64,000 nt of DNA from JAFAHD01 sp035654355 (GTDB lineage Bacteria > Vulcanimicrobiota > Vulcanimicrobiia > Eremiobacterales > Eremiobacteraceae): NCBI GenBank assembly GCA_035654355.1, contig DASRXC010000068.1:49080-113079 (forward strand), in the 5' to 3' direction. Below the pieces are notes generated by a model, which was not told the origin of the DNA, made no database searches, and was given only the letters and a program-made list of their open reading frames with translations. Every line of letters starts with the position of its first letter. The first letter of the stretch is position 1. Below, one piece after another: positions 24,497-34,196 of this stretch. The position numbers and the translations under genes are program-made.

Positions 24497-25393
24497 ATGC
24501 CCGATGTCGATATTATCGGCGTGCCGATCGATTATGGAGCCGGTCGCCATGGCGTGCGCCTCGGGCCTGATGCGGTGCGCGAAGCCGGGCTCGTCCAAAG
24601 CCTGAAAAAGTTGGGCGTGTCGGTCCACGATCGCGGCAATGTCTCGGTTCCCGAAGCTGAAGAGGCTGCGCGCAGCGGGCACACGCCGCGTTTTGTGACG
24701 GCCGTCCGCGCCGCGAGCGAGCATGCGGCCGACGAGGTCGAGCGCTCTGCCCGCAAAGGCCACTTTCCCCTCGTGATCGGCGGCGACCATTCGATGGCGA
24801 TCGGGGTGCTGGCCGGACTTGCGCGCGTCCGTGGACCGCAGGGGCTGATTTGGATAGACGCCCACGCCGACCTGAACACTCCTAGCACTAGCCCGACGGG
24901 GAACGTCCACGGAATGTCGGTCGCAGTCGCCCTCGGCGAGGCGCAGGCGTTCTTCCCGCCCGACCGCTTCCCGGCGCCCTCGATCGAGGCAGCCCGCTGC
25001 GTGTTCGTCGGACTGCGCGATCTAGACCCCGCTGAGCGCCAGGCGCTACGCGACCGAGGCTTCACTTGCTTCACCATGAGCGACATCGACCGCCTGGGCA
25101 TCGCGAAAGTCATCGAGCAGGCGCTGGCGGTCGCATGCCGAGGTCCGCGCAGCATGCATGTGAGCCTCGACATCGATTCACTCGATCCCAGCCTCGCACC
25201 GGGAACCGGCACGCCCGTGCCGGGCGGCCTGACCTATCGCGAAGCTCACCTAGCGATGGAAATGATCGCCGAGAGCGGCTGCGCTGATTCGCTTGAGGTC
25301 GCCGAGGTCAACCCGGTCCTGGATGAGCACAACCGCACGGCCACCATCGCGGTCGAGCTCATCTGCTCGGCTCTCGGCAAGACTATCTTGTAA
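24497..25393 (+). CDS. rocF: Arginase
   Basis: The 298-residue ureohydrolase has all manganese-ligand motifs: VIGGDHSMAIG (about 92), WIDAHADLNTP (about 116), HVSLDIDSLDPSLAPGTGTP (about 222) and SLEVAEVNPVLD (about 265). The N-terminal IIGVPIDYGAGRHGVRLGPD is typical of arginase rather than agmatinase. It hydrolyses arginine to ornithine and urea. An Orn/Lys/Arg decarboxylase is encoded 20 kb away, so arginine could feed polyamine synthesis by either route. The PiT transporter gene follows after 13-43 bases, probably co-transcribed by proximity only. Confidence 0.93.
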   Translation: MPDVDIIGVPIDYGAGRHGVRLGPDAVREAGLVQSLKKLGVSVHDRGNVSVPEAEEAARSGHTPRFVTAVRAASEHAADEVERSARKGHFPLVIGGDHSMAIGVLAGLARVRGPQGLIWIDAHADLNTPSTSPTGNVHGMSVAVALGEAQAFFPPDRFPAPSIEAARCVFVGLRDLDPAERQALRDRGFTCFTMSDIDRLGIAKVIEQALAVACRGPRSMHVSLDIDSLDPSLAPGTGTPVPGGLTYREAHLAMEMIAESGCADSLEVAEVNPVLDEHNRTATIAVELICSALGKTIL

Positions 25394-25436
25394 ACGGAGG
25401 GATTGAGCGACGCACGACGGGCTCGTCATCGCAATC

Positions 25437-26396
25437 GTGGTGAGCGCGCTCGCATTTAACGTCGTCGCAGGTTTCAACGACGGCGGCAATCTGCTCGCAG
25501 CGGCCGCCTCCAGCCGCACAATCCCGGTGCCGATCGCGTTCGCGCTGATCGTCGTGGGCTCGTTCGCCGGACCGCTGCTGTTCGGCACCGCGGTCGCGAC
25601 GACGCTCGGCCGCGGAATCGCCGACTACTCGCACGTCGGGATGCCGCTGCTGCTAGCGGCCGTGACCGCCGCGCTGGCGGCGGTGCTCGTCTCATATGCG
25701 ATGCGCGTGCCGACCAGCATGTCGCTCGCGCTCGTCAGCGCGATGGTCGGATCATTGCTCGTAGCCGGTCCACCACACGCGATCATGTGGAGCGGCGTGA
25801 CCAAGGTTGTCGTTAGCACGCTGGGGTCGTGTGTCGCGGGTTTTCTGATGGGCGCGCTCGTATACGCGATTTTGATTTTCTTGTTGCGCCCTGTATCGCG
25901 CACGCTGGGCGACCGTATCATGCGCCTGCAGTACGGCACCGTCGCATTGCAGGCGCTAGGATACGGCGCAAACGACGCGGAGAAGATGATGGGCATGATC
26001 GCCGCCGCCGGCGCAGGCGGCGTAGCGAGCCAGGCATTCCATGTGCCGTTGTGGGCGATCGTCGCGGCGATTAGCGCCTTTGCGGTGGGCCTGGCCTTCG
26101 GCGGCATGCGCGTCGCCAAGACGGTCGGCGGAAAGCTGTTCACGATCAGACCGCAGCACGCACTCGCGTTTCAGGCCGCGGCAGGCGCAACGGTGATGGC
26201 CGCGTCGTTCGCGGGCGCGCCGCTGAGCACGACGGAGACGACGGCGAGCGCCGTCATTGGCGTGGGGGCGGCCGCGAAGGTGCGGCGTGTTCGTTGGAGT
26301 GTGGCGGCGCAAATCGTGTTTGCATGGGTGATCACCATTCCCGTCGCATTCGCCAGTGGTGCGCTTGCGGGATTTGTCGTGCGGCTGTTCCATTAG
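25437..26396 (+). CDS. pit: PiT-family inorganic phosphate permease
   Basis: A polytopic protein of about 320 residues with the two PiT signature repeats: VVAGFNDGGNLLAAA near the N-terminus (family G-x-N-D-x-A-N) and GYGANDAEKMMGMI near residue 180. Ten or so hydrophobic helices are visible. The GTG at 25437 would truncate the first helix: the same frame encodes THDGLVIAIVVSALAF from 25410, and the only strong ribosome binding site, GGAGG at 25396-25400, points to about 25407-25410, where there is no standard start codon. The real start may therefore be a rare codon (ACG at 25410) or the base sequence has an error. The partner DUF47/PhoU-like gene follows 20 bases downstream. Confidence 0.88.
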   Translation: MVSALAFNVVAGFNDGGNLLAAAASSRTIPVPIAFALIVVGSFAGPLLFGTAVATTLGRGIADYSHVGMPLLLAAVTAALAAVLVSYAMRVPTSMSLALVSAMVGSLLVAGPPHAIMWSGVTKVVVSTLGSCVAGFLMGALVYAILIFLLRPVSRTLGDRIMRLQYGTVALQALGYGANDAEKMMGMIAAAGAGGVASQAFHVPLWAIVAAISAFAVGLAFGGMRVAKTVGGKLFTIRPQHALAFQAAAGATVMAASFAGAPLSTTETTASAVIGVGAAAKVRRVRWSVAAQIVFAWVITIPVAFASGALAGFVVRLFH

Positions 26397-26416
26397 CCGC
26401 TTGGAGGTGACGAACT

Positions 26417-27037
26417 ATGGTGTGGCTGTCTGATATGCTCACCGGGCGCAAGCAAGCGCAGTTCCTCGATATTATGGGGCAACACGCCGCTCTGCTCGTG
26501 CAGGCGGCCGGTGCGCTCGAACGTTATTTCCAATCGCCAAGCTCGCAGACCGAGGAGGCGATCGCGGCAATCCGTATACGCAGCGAGCAAATCGTGTCGC
26601 AGACCGTTGCAGCCCTCACGGACACCTTCGTCACTCCATTCGACCGCCAAGACATCTACAATCTCGCCCAGGGCATCGATGAAATGATCTACTATCTCGC
26701 GAGCGCGGCAACCGAGGCGCAGCTCTTCAAGGCCGATGCGACGCCGCAGATGCAGAAGATGGCCGAAATGCTCACCGCCGCGGCCAACGACATCAAAACC
26801 GCCGTTAACGACATCGCGACGTCACCCGACTCGGCTGTCAAATGCGCGAAAAAAGCCCGCGACGTGGAAAACAAGATCGAGGATTTGTACCGGCACACGC
26901 TCGCGGAGCTCTTCGATACCTCGGACGTTCACCGCATTCTTAAGCAGCGCGAGATCTACCGCCACTTGAGCAACAGCGCGGATCGCGCCGTCGCGATCGG
27001 CCAGCTGATCGGCAAGATCGTCGTGAAGGTCGCTTAG
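26417..27037 (+). CDS. DUF47/PhoU-like regulator of the PiT transporter
   Basis: The 206-residue all-helical protein shows the DUF47 (TIGR00153) signature: AALLVQAAGALERYF, then TFVTPFDRQDIYNLAQGIDE with the acidic metal-binding positions, and the C-terminal RDVENKIEDLYRHTLAELF then REIYRHLSNSADRAVAIG. It is a cytosolic partner that gates or regulates the phosphate permease encoded just upstream; pit-DUF47 pairs are conserved in many bacteria. GGAGG precedes the ATG by nine bases. The stop overlaps the convergent hydrolase stop by four bases (TTAG). Confidence 0.92.
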   Translation: MVWLSDMLTGRKQAQFLDIMGQHAALLVQAAGALERYFQSPSSQTEEAIAAIRIRSEQIVSQTVAALTDTFVTPFDRQDIYNLAQGIDEMIYYLASAATEAQLFKADATPQMQKMAEMLTAAANDIKTAVNDIATSPDSAVKCAKKARDVENKIEDLYRHTLAELFDTSDVHRILKQREIYRHLSNSADRAVAIGQLIGKIVVKVA

Positions 27038-27771
27038 ACGAGCGCCAGCCGATCCAGGTTTCCGGTCAGCGTCTCGCCCGGCTTGAGGTCGATGATCTGC
27101 AATCCGGCGATATCTTTCGTCAGCTCGCGCAGCTTCGCGGGCGTGCCGGTCAGGACTGGGAACGTACCGTAATGCATCGGCACGACGACATCCGTACCTA
27201 ACAGCCTGATCGCGTACGCTCCCTGCACCGGATCCATCGTGTAAAGGTCGCCGATGGGCAGCAGTGCGATGTCCGGCTCGTATAGCTCACCAATGATCTT
27301 CATATCGCTGTGCACGCACGTATCGCCAGCGTGATAGATCTTTATGCCGTTCTCGAACTCGATGACGTAGCCGCAGGCTTCGCCGCCATAGATCACCTGA
27401 TCGCCGTCTTGGATCCCGCAGCTGTGCTCGGCATGCACCATCGTGACTTTCATGTCGTCGTGCTCGACCGTGCCACCCTTGTTCATCCCGATCAGCTTGG
27501 ACACGCCCTTCTTGCCGAGCCATAGCACGGTCTCGAAGATCGCGATGCACGTCGCGTCGTGGCGCTTGGCCAGGCTCACCGCGTCCGAGATGTGATCGCC
27601 GTGCCCGTGCGTGATCAGCAGGGTGTCGACTTTGGCCGGCTTCTTCAGGCGCGGTGGGCACGCAGGGTTCTGCTCCAGCCACGGATCGACGATGACGTGC
27701 TTCCCAGACGGCGTTTTGAACGCGAATGCAGAGTGACCGCAGAAAGTGATCTCGAGAGCTCCGAGGTTCAT
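27034..27771 (-). CDS. UPF0173 metallo-beta-lactamase-fold hydrolase
   Basis: The start at 27771 (MNLGALEITFCGHSAFAFKT) follows GGAGGG and matches the family N-terminus; the frame continues upstream without family similarity. The 245-residue protein has the MBL motifs VDPWLEQNP, LLITHGHGDHISDAV (H-x-H-x-D-H), HAEHSCG, YHAGDTCVHSD and VPMHYGTFP. Homologues (YtkL/UPF0173) are metal-dependent hydrolases of undefined substrate with an UlaG-like architecture. It sits between the phosphate transport pair and a divergent sirtuin gene. Confidence 0.9.
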   Translation of the reverse strand: MNLGALEITFCGHSAFAFKTPSGKHVIVDPWLEQNPACPPRLKKPAKVDTLLITHGHGDHISDAVSLAKRHDATCIAIFETVLWLGKKGVSKLIGMNKGGTVEHDDMKVTMVHAEHSCGIQDGDQVIYGGEACGYVIEFENGIKIYHAGDTCVHSDMKIIGELYEPDIALLPIGDLYTMDPVQGAYAIRLLGTDVVVPMHYGTFPVLTGTPAKLRELTKDIAGLQIIDLKPGETLTGNLDRLALV

Positions 27772-27849
27772 GATGTCGCGACCCTCCATCCCGCGATCTA
27801 GCGCGCGGGCCGACAGCGAACGTGATGTGCGGGCCGGCCCCCTTCGCCC

Positions 27850-28620
27850 ATGCAAGGCGCAACGACTGCAAGCGGAGTACCCCGGCGCGTGACGATTTCG
27901 GCGCAGGCGAAAACCGTGGCCGAACGCATTCGTGCGGCACAGCGTGCTGCGGCGCTTTCAGGCGCGGGCATGTCGGTAGAAAGCGGCTTGCCGACGTTTC
28001 GCAGCGGCTCTCGGGCGCTCTGGCGCAACCACGACCCGATGACGCTAGCCACGCCCGAAGCCTTTGGGCGCGATCCGGCCTTGGTGTGGGAGTGGTACCG
28101 CGAGCGCTTGCGCGCCCACGGTGCTGCCCAACCGAATCCCGGACACGTCGCGTTGGCCGAGCTCGAGCGGCGCGTGCCTTCCTTCACGCTCATCACGCAA
28201 AATGTCGACGGCTTGCACTTGCGCGCAGGCTCGCACGATGTCATCGAACTGCATGGCGACGTGCGGACGTCGCGATGCGTCCGCTGCGGCGAGCGCGTAC
28301 CGACGCCGATCGACGGCAAAACGCCACCACGGTGCGCGTGCGGCGGCGTGTTGCGTCCAAACGTCGTCTGGTTCGGTGAAGCGCTGCCAGCGGGCGCGTA
28401 CGAGCGCGCCTATGAGGCTGCGGCGGCGAGTGAAGTGTTCATCGTCGCGGGAACGTCGGCGATCGTCTTTCCGGCGGCTGGTCTCGTCGAGGTGGCGCGA
28501 CAGGCGGGGTCCTTTGTCGTCGAAGTCAACCCTGACGAGACACCCGCGACATCGCGCTGCGATCTGTCGGTGCGCGCACCGTCAGGCGAGTTCTTGCCGC
28601 TCGTCGTCGAACAGCTGTAA
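27850..28620 (+). CDS. cobB: Sir2-family NAD-dependent protein deacylase
   Basis: The 256-residue sirtuin has the NAD-binding GAGMSVESGLPTFRS, TQNVDGLHLRAGS, catalytic His in ELHGDVRTSRC, a zinc module with two Cys pairs (CVRC and CAC-G), NVVWFGEALPAGAYERA and GTSAIVFPAAG. The acyl-pocket motif Tyr-x-x-Arg appears as WYRERLRAHG (about 84), which marks class III sirtuins that prefer succinyl or malonyl lysine in addition to acetyl-lysine. Start at ATG 27850 has no ribosome binding site; a GTG at 27889 is an alternative. Its end overlaps the convergent queG gene by 39 bases. Confidence 0.92.
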   Translation: MQGATTASGVPRRVTISAQAKTVAERIRAAQRAAALSGAGMSVESGLPTFRSGSRALWRNHDPMTLATPEAFGRDPALVWEWYRERLRAHGAAQPNPGHVALAELERRVPSFTLITQNVDGLHLRAGSHDVIELHGDVRTSRCVRCGERVPTPIDGKTPPRCACGGVLRPNVVWFGEALPAGAYERAYEAAAASEVFIVAGTSAIVFPAAGLVEVARQAGSFVVEVNPDETPATSRCDLSVRAPSGEFLPLVVEQL

Positions 28621-29805
28621 GGCTAGCGTCGCCTCTTCGCGCACCGACTGGTCCCGTTCGCGCCGCAAGAGCGAGCGCAATGCCATTCGAGCCGGCGCTG
28701 TATCGTCTTCCGACAGCGAACCACCGATCTGCGCGCATAGGTGACCGACGGCCCACGCTGCGTGGCCGCGCACGAGCGGTTTGCGATCGGAGAGGGCCTC
28801 GACGAGCGGACCGAGCGCGCGCACATCGCGCGAGTTGCCAAGCGCGACGGCGGCGTTGCGCTGCAGGACCGCTTTGCCGCGCCACGCCATCGAGGTCGGT
28901 CCAAACCACGATCGGAACTGCGACGACGTCATGTGGAGGACGGACGCGAGATCCATCGACGTGCCGATGTGCGGAAGCGGCGCGAACTCCGCGCGTGCCT
29001 TGCTCTTGGCGGCGAGCTCCTTGCGTTCGTTGACCGGACACACGGTTTGGCAATCGTCGCAACCCCAGAGACGGTTGCCAATGGCAGGGCGCAACCCGCG
29101 CGGGATCGCCTTGCGCGATTGCGTGAGATGCGAGATGCAGCGTCGCGCGTCGACGGAGCCGCTGGGCCCGATCGCACCCGTCGGGCAGCGCGAGATGCAC
29201 TCGACACATTGACCGCACGACTTCACTAGCGGCTCATCCGGTTCAAGCTCGAGCGTCGTGATGAGCTCACCTAGAAACACCCACGAGCCGAATTCGCGCG
29301 TCAGTAGGTTCGCGTTCTTGCCGAACCAGCCGATGCCGGCGCGCACCGCCGCTGCGCGATCCACCATCGGACCGGTATCGACGCATGCCACGCAGTGCTG
29401 GCCCGGAAATTCGCGTTCGATGAACGCTGCAAGACGGCGCAGTCGCGGGCCGATGACGTGATGATAATCTTTCCCCCACGAGTAGTTCGAAATTGCGCCG
29501 CGCATACCGGGCGCGTATGGATCGTGTGGGACTGCATCCGTGATGTATGAGGTCGCCGTGCAGATGATCGATCGCGCACCGGGCAGCACGCGCGACGGGC
29601 GGCACGTGCGCTCGATCGTCGCGTCAGGATAGTGCCAGTCCGCTAAGAGGCCGCCGGCAACACGCTCTTTGAACACGTGCTCGTCGTCGGCGAACGGCTG
29701 CGCGCTCGCAACGCCAATGAGGTCGAAGCCGATTTCCTTGGCGCGGGCGACGATCCGCTCTTTCGGCGACGCCGGCGTTGCGCGCGACGCCGGAGCGGAG
29801 ATCAC
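28582..29805 (-). CDS. queG: Epoxyqueuosine reductase
   Basis: The 407-residue protein has the cobalamin-binding N-terminal half (NYSWGKDYHHVIGPRLRRLA; CVDTGPMVDRAAAVRAGIGW with the catalytic Asp), two [4Fe-4S] clusters (CGQCVECISRCPTGAI and CISH...WGCDDCQTVCP) and a C-terminal HEAT-like domain (RNAAVALGNSRDVRALGPLV), as in the longer QueG type. It catalyses the last step of queuosine formation in tRNA. The start is GTG at 29805, overlapping the TonB-like gene stop as GTGA. Its 3' end overlaps the sirtuin gene. No other queuosine genes are seen in the window. Confidence 0.94.
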   Translation of the reverse strand: MISAPASRATPASPKERIVARAKEIGFDLIGVASAQPFADDEHVFKERVAGGLLADWHYPDATIERTCRPSRVLPGARSIICTATSYITDAVPHDPYAPGMRGAISNYSWGKDYHHVIGPRLRRLAAFIEREFPGQHCVACVDTGPMVDRAAAVRAGIGWFGKNANLLTREFGSWVFLGELITTLELEPDEPLVKSCGQCVECISRCPTGAIGPSGSVDARRCISHLTQSRKAIPRGLRPAIGNRLWGCDDCQTVCPVNERKELAAKSKARAEFAPLPHIGTSMDLASVLHMTSSQFRSWFGPTSMAWRGKAVLQRNAAVALGNSRDVRALGPLVEALSDRKPLVRGHAAWAVGHLCAQIGGSLSEDDTAPARMALRSLLRRERDQSVREEATLALQLFDDERQELA

Positions 29806-30599
29806 GTCGTCGTCGAGTCTTGCGGTGGGAAGTCGATCGTGCAGGTGCCGTCCACCGGCAAGCCATTCAGCGTCGCCGGACGATACGTAGCTTTGCGCGC
29901 GGCGTCGACCGCCGCAGCATCGAGTGTCGGATCTCCCGACGATGACACGATGCGTACGCTGAGCACCTCGCCCTCCGGGCTCACTTCGACTTCAAGCCGC
30001 ACGTGGCGCCCGGACGCGCTCGCGCCGTTCAACCCGGCCATCGACAGCAAGCGAGGCGGGTTATCATCACCCCACACGACGTTGCCGGAGACGCGGTTCT
30101 TGTCAGCACCGGTATCCGCTTGCGCGCCGGGCCCTTTCCCGGGCTTGCGCGTCGGCATCTGATCCGTCGCTGACGAGACGTCGGGACCTTCGGTCGGACT
30201 TGGTTCGACCTCAGGGTGGACGGCCAGCATCGCGGTGCGGCGCGCCGGCGGCTTGATCGCATGGCGCAGCTCGCGCAATCCCATTTCGAGATATTTGAGC
30301 GGCGCCAGATTGGCGATCGTGCGGCGGAGGAGCCGCGGTGGCGGCGTCGGCGTCGGCGTCGGCTTGACCATCGCCAGCTTCGCGCGCGACAACGTGACGA
30401 TCGAGACGCCTTGATCGGGCGTGTCTGGGATCCGGAACATCGGAGACATGACAGTCGCAGTGGGGCCGATCAGCGCGTGGATGCCGAACGAGAGCACAAC
30501 GAACGCGATCAAAATCGCAAGTGCACGCCGGCGGTAGCGCGGCATGCTGCCTGGGTCAGATGGAATGAAATCCGTCTCGGGTCCGGCCATCGGAGTCAC
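29802..30599 (-). CDS. TonB-like energy-transducer protein
   Basis: The 265-residue protein has one membrane helix near the N-terminus (RALAILIAFVVLSFGIHALI, residues 25-44), a long Pro/Thr/Arg-rich spacer (KPTPTPTPPPRLLRRT), and a C-terminal TonB domain (about 195-260: VRLEVEVSPEGEVLSVRIVS, then LDAAAVDAARKATYRPATLN). TonB proteins span the envelope and hand proton-motive energy from ExbB/ExbD to outer-membrane receptors; no exbB, exbD or receptor genes are adjacent, so this may be a TonB-fold protein with another role. It is coupled to queG by a four-base overlap, without obvious functional link. Confidence 0.8.
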   Translation of the reverse strand: MTPMAGPETDFIPSDPGSMPRYRRRALAILIAFVVLSFGIHALIGPTATVMSPMFRIPDTPDQGVSIVTLSRAKLAMVKPTPTPTPPPRLLRRTIANLAPLKYLEMGLRELRHAIKPPARRTAMLAVHPEVEPSPTEGPDVSSATDQMPTRKPGKGPGAQADTGADKNRVSGNVVWGDDNPPRLLSMAGLNGASASGRHVRLEVEVSPEGEVLSVRIVSSSGDPTLDAAAVDAARKATYRPATLNGLPVDGTCTIDFPPQDSTTT

Positions 30600-30636
30600 C
30601 CACAGGCGCCCTGAGACGCCCTTTCTTCGAGGGGGC

Positions 30637-31428
30637 TTAATTGGGCGCCTTTGGAGGGCGGGCGAACTGCATATCGAGCAGCTCTTGATATTTCTTCGGC
30701 ATTCCCGGCTCGTAGGTCAAGAACGAGGGGATGGGGTAGCGGATGCCCCCCTTCTGCGTGCCCTCAAGGCCCTCGATGAGCTCGTCGATCCGGTGCCATG
30801 GCAAGCTGAACGCCATTTCGTCGTCCTGCGCGCCGGCAAAGATCCGGTCGCCGTTGCAGGGCAGAATGACCTGGTAATCGTCGGTGCGCAGCGGCACGAC
30901 TAGGTGATCCGAGCAATCCATGCGCGCTGCAAACGATGACGCGATGCGGCCGCCATTTTTCCACAGTGCGGCAGCTACCAGCCGCATGACTTGCGCTGCG
31001 TTGCCGTAGATGATCAAAACGTGCGGCTCGTACTCCGCGCGCGCGAGCGGTCCAAAGACGATTGCGTCGACTTCGCCCGGCTCGAACTTGGCGACCGACG
31101 CCTCGCTGCGCGCGCCCGACGCCTCGTCTTTTGTGTACATGCCCGCGCACAGGTTGCCTTCATCATAATACGCGTTGGGCGCGGCGAAGCCGGCAACCAA
31201 TGCTCCGAGCGGGCACTTCATGTCCTCGGCGCGCAACACCGTCGTCCATCCGTACTTGCGCGCGATGCCCCAGCCTTGGCACACGGTGACGTGCTTGCCC
31301 ATGTCCTCCAGCGGACGGCGCGACTTGGGCGGAGGCGCTTCGCCGTTTTTGAGCAGCCGCACCGCGACGGGGAATGTCGTCGGGCGGATAAATTCGTCGA
31401 GTTTGTCAGCTGCTGTCTTGGTGTCCAT
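30637..31428 (-). CDS. DUF169 protein
   Basis: A 263-residue cytosolic protein of the DUF169 (COG2043) family. The pattern PVAVRLL near residue 20, VTVCQGWGIARKYGWTTVL with its Cys, DMKCPLGALVAGFA, DAIVFGPLARA, YGNAAQVMRLVAAALW and FALPW-like AFSLPWHRIDEL are typical of the family, which occurs in archaea and anaerobes and in which Cys residues may bind a metal or cluster. The biochemical role is unknown. AGGAG six bases before the ATG is a good ribosome binding site. It follows the secreted-protein gene by 18 bases. Confidence 0.85.
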   Translation of the reverse strand: MDTKTAADKLDEFIRPTTFPVAVRLLKNGEAPPPKSRRPLEDMGKHVTVCQGWGIARKYGWTTVLRAEDMKCPLGALVAGFAAPNAYYDEGNLCAGMYTKDEASGARSEASVAKFEPGEVDAIVFGPLARAEYEPHVLIIYGNAAQVMRLVAAALWKNGGRIASSFAARMDCSDHLVVPLRTDDYQVILPCNGDRIFAGAQDDEMAFSLPWHRIDELIEGLEGTQKGGIRYPIPSFLTYEPGMPKKYQELLDMQFARPPKAPN

Positions 31429-31446
31429 CGATCTCCTATTTGCGTT

Positions 31447-32790
31447 CTAGTATTCCGCTGCTTCGCTGGCGCTGGTGTCGAAGAACGAGAAGTCCTGCAT
31501 GTCCTTCGGATATTGGAAGTCCGACAACGCGTAGGTCAAACCATCATAGCTGCGCGACGTTGTCGCCTTCATCATACCGCCAACCCGCAGCGTCGCCTGC
31601 GTCGATTCTTGCGTCATAAGCCAATAACCGTTCGAGATCGTGTAATGCACATTCCACGGCACCTTCGAGGCGGCGCCGTTCGGGAAGATCCCGGCGCTGA
31701 CGATCTCCCACGGGACGAACGTCTGCGTGTCGACGAACATCTCGCGCAGCCGATACACCCCCGGATCCTGCCGCGGTGTCAGCCGTAGATGATACGCCCA
31801 ACGCACGCGATAACGCTCGACGCCGATTAGCGTGACGTCATAATCCTGCGCGACCGCTTCGATCCGGCCCAACGAACGGATGTCGCTCGGTTCGGGCTCG
31901 GGAGTCGGCGGCATTTGAAGCACTTCTCCGATCGGCCGCATTCCGAACGAATAGAGCGGCGAGATCTGCGGAATGCCGAACGGCTCCGGCTGATACCCTT
32001 TTGAGTGCGGCGTGATCTTATAACCGAGAAGTTCGAACCTCACGCCGTAGGGAGCGTCAGGCTTGCTCGTCGTCTCGATCGGCGTCTTGTGCGTAAGCAC
32101 GATGTCGTCTTGCGTGCGCACGATCGAGTGGTACGATTCGAGAAACGGCTTGCCTCCCGTGTTGGAGCGCACGTGCACGATGTAGGCGATAAATGACGGG
32201 TAGCGCACGGTGCGCAACACCTCGCGCGACTTCTGGAAGACGAGCTGGCCGTTCATCGTGGCCGCATCGCCGGTCGGCGCAGAGTCAGGCGTGTCGGCGA
32301 AATCACCGTACGCTTCGAGCGCGGTCTGCGCTTCAGTCGTAAAGCGTCCGACGTGCTCGGTGAGCGCAGGCGGGCACCCGGGCGCCTGGGCGGTGCGCAC
32401 GATCAACACGACTTCGTACTCTGTTGAAGGCGCTAAGCTCTTGACGCGCACGGCACCCAGCGTCGCGGGATGGCCGTACAGCGACGTGAATTCAATACCA
32501 CGAAGATCCTGTGGCTTGGTGGATAGCTCTGACGGGCTTAAGTCGAGCGGTTTTCCCGACTCGGGTATGAGGCTGATGCGTTCGACAGAGGAGAAATCAG
32601 CGGCGTCGGTGGCGACGATGATGTGCGGATTTCTAAACGACACGTCGTCGGCGTCTTGTTCCGGCGTGACGACGCGATAGAGCGGTTGCGGCACGACGAA
32701 CGAGGGATTGCAGTCGGCCGCTGCGGGGCTTGGACCCATCGCCGCAATAGCTGCGAGCGCTGCGAGCGCGCCGGTCGCCGCTGCTTTCAA
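31447..32790 (-). CDS. Secreted hypothetical protein
   Basis: A 447-residue protein with a signal peptide (AAATGALAALAAIAAMGPSP, cleavage near AAA-DC). The first third looks like a fibronectin-III-type domain (ITLIP..., VRVKSLAPSTEYEVVLIVR); the rest is beta-rich with many Tyr and Trp (RVRWAYHLRLTP, HYTISNGYWLMTQESTQATL) and resembles no known family, though the tail recalls proteins reporting a carbohydrate or lipid substrate. The first standard start codon in frame is TTG at 32790, but the only Shine-Dalgarno (AAGGAAGG) points to an ATC at 32805, which would give a better signal-peptide n-region. Transcribed ahead of the DUF169 gene. Confidence 0.7.
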   Translation of the reverse strand: MKAAATGALAALAAIAAMGPSPAAADCNPSFVVPQPLYRVVTPEQDADDVSFRNPHIIVATDAADFSSVERISLIPESGKPLDLSPSELSTKPQDLRGIEFTSLYGHPATLGAVRVKSLAPSTEYEVVLIVRTAQAPGCPPALTEHVGRFTTEAQTALEAYGDFADTPDSAPTGDAATMNGQLVFQKSREVLRTVRYPSFIAYIVHVRSNTGGKPFLESYHSIVRTQDDIVLTHKTPIETTSKPDAPYGVRFELLGYKITPHSKGYQPEPFGIPQISPLYSFGMRPIGEVLQMPPTPEPEPSDIRSLGRIEAVAQDYDVTLIGVERYRVRWAYHLRLTPRQDPGVYRLREMFVDTQTFVPWEIVSAGIFPNGAASKVPWNVHYTISNGYWLMTQESTQATLRVGGMMKATTSRSYDGLTYALSDFQYPKDMQDFSFFDTSASEAAEY

Positions 32791-32846
32791 ATTGAATCGC
32801 TGGATTGTTCGGCCTTCCTTAAGTCCTACGAGCGGATCGACGGGCC

Positions 32847-34166
<1,320 letters not shown>

Positions 34167-34196
34167 CGTTTCGTCCCTATACCTTATACCGAATAC

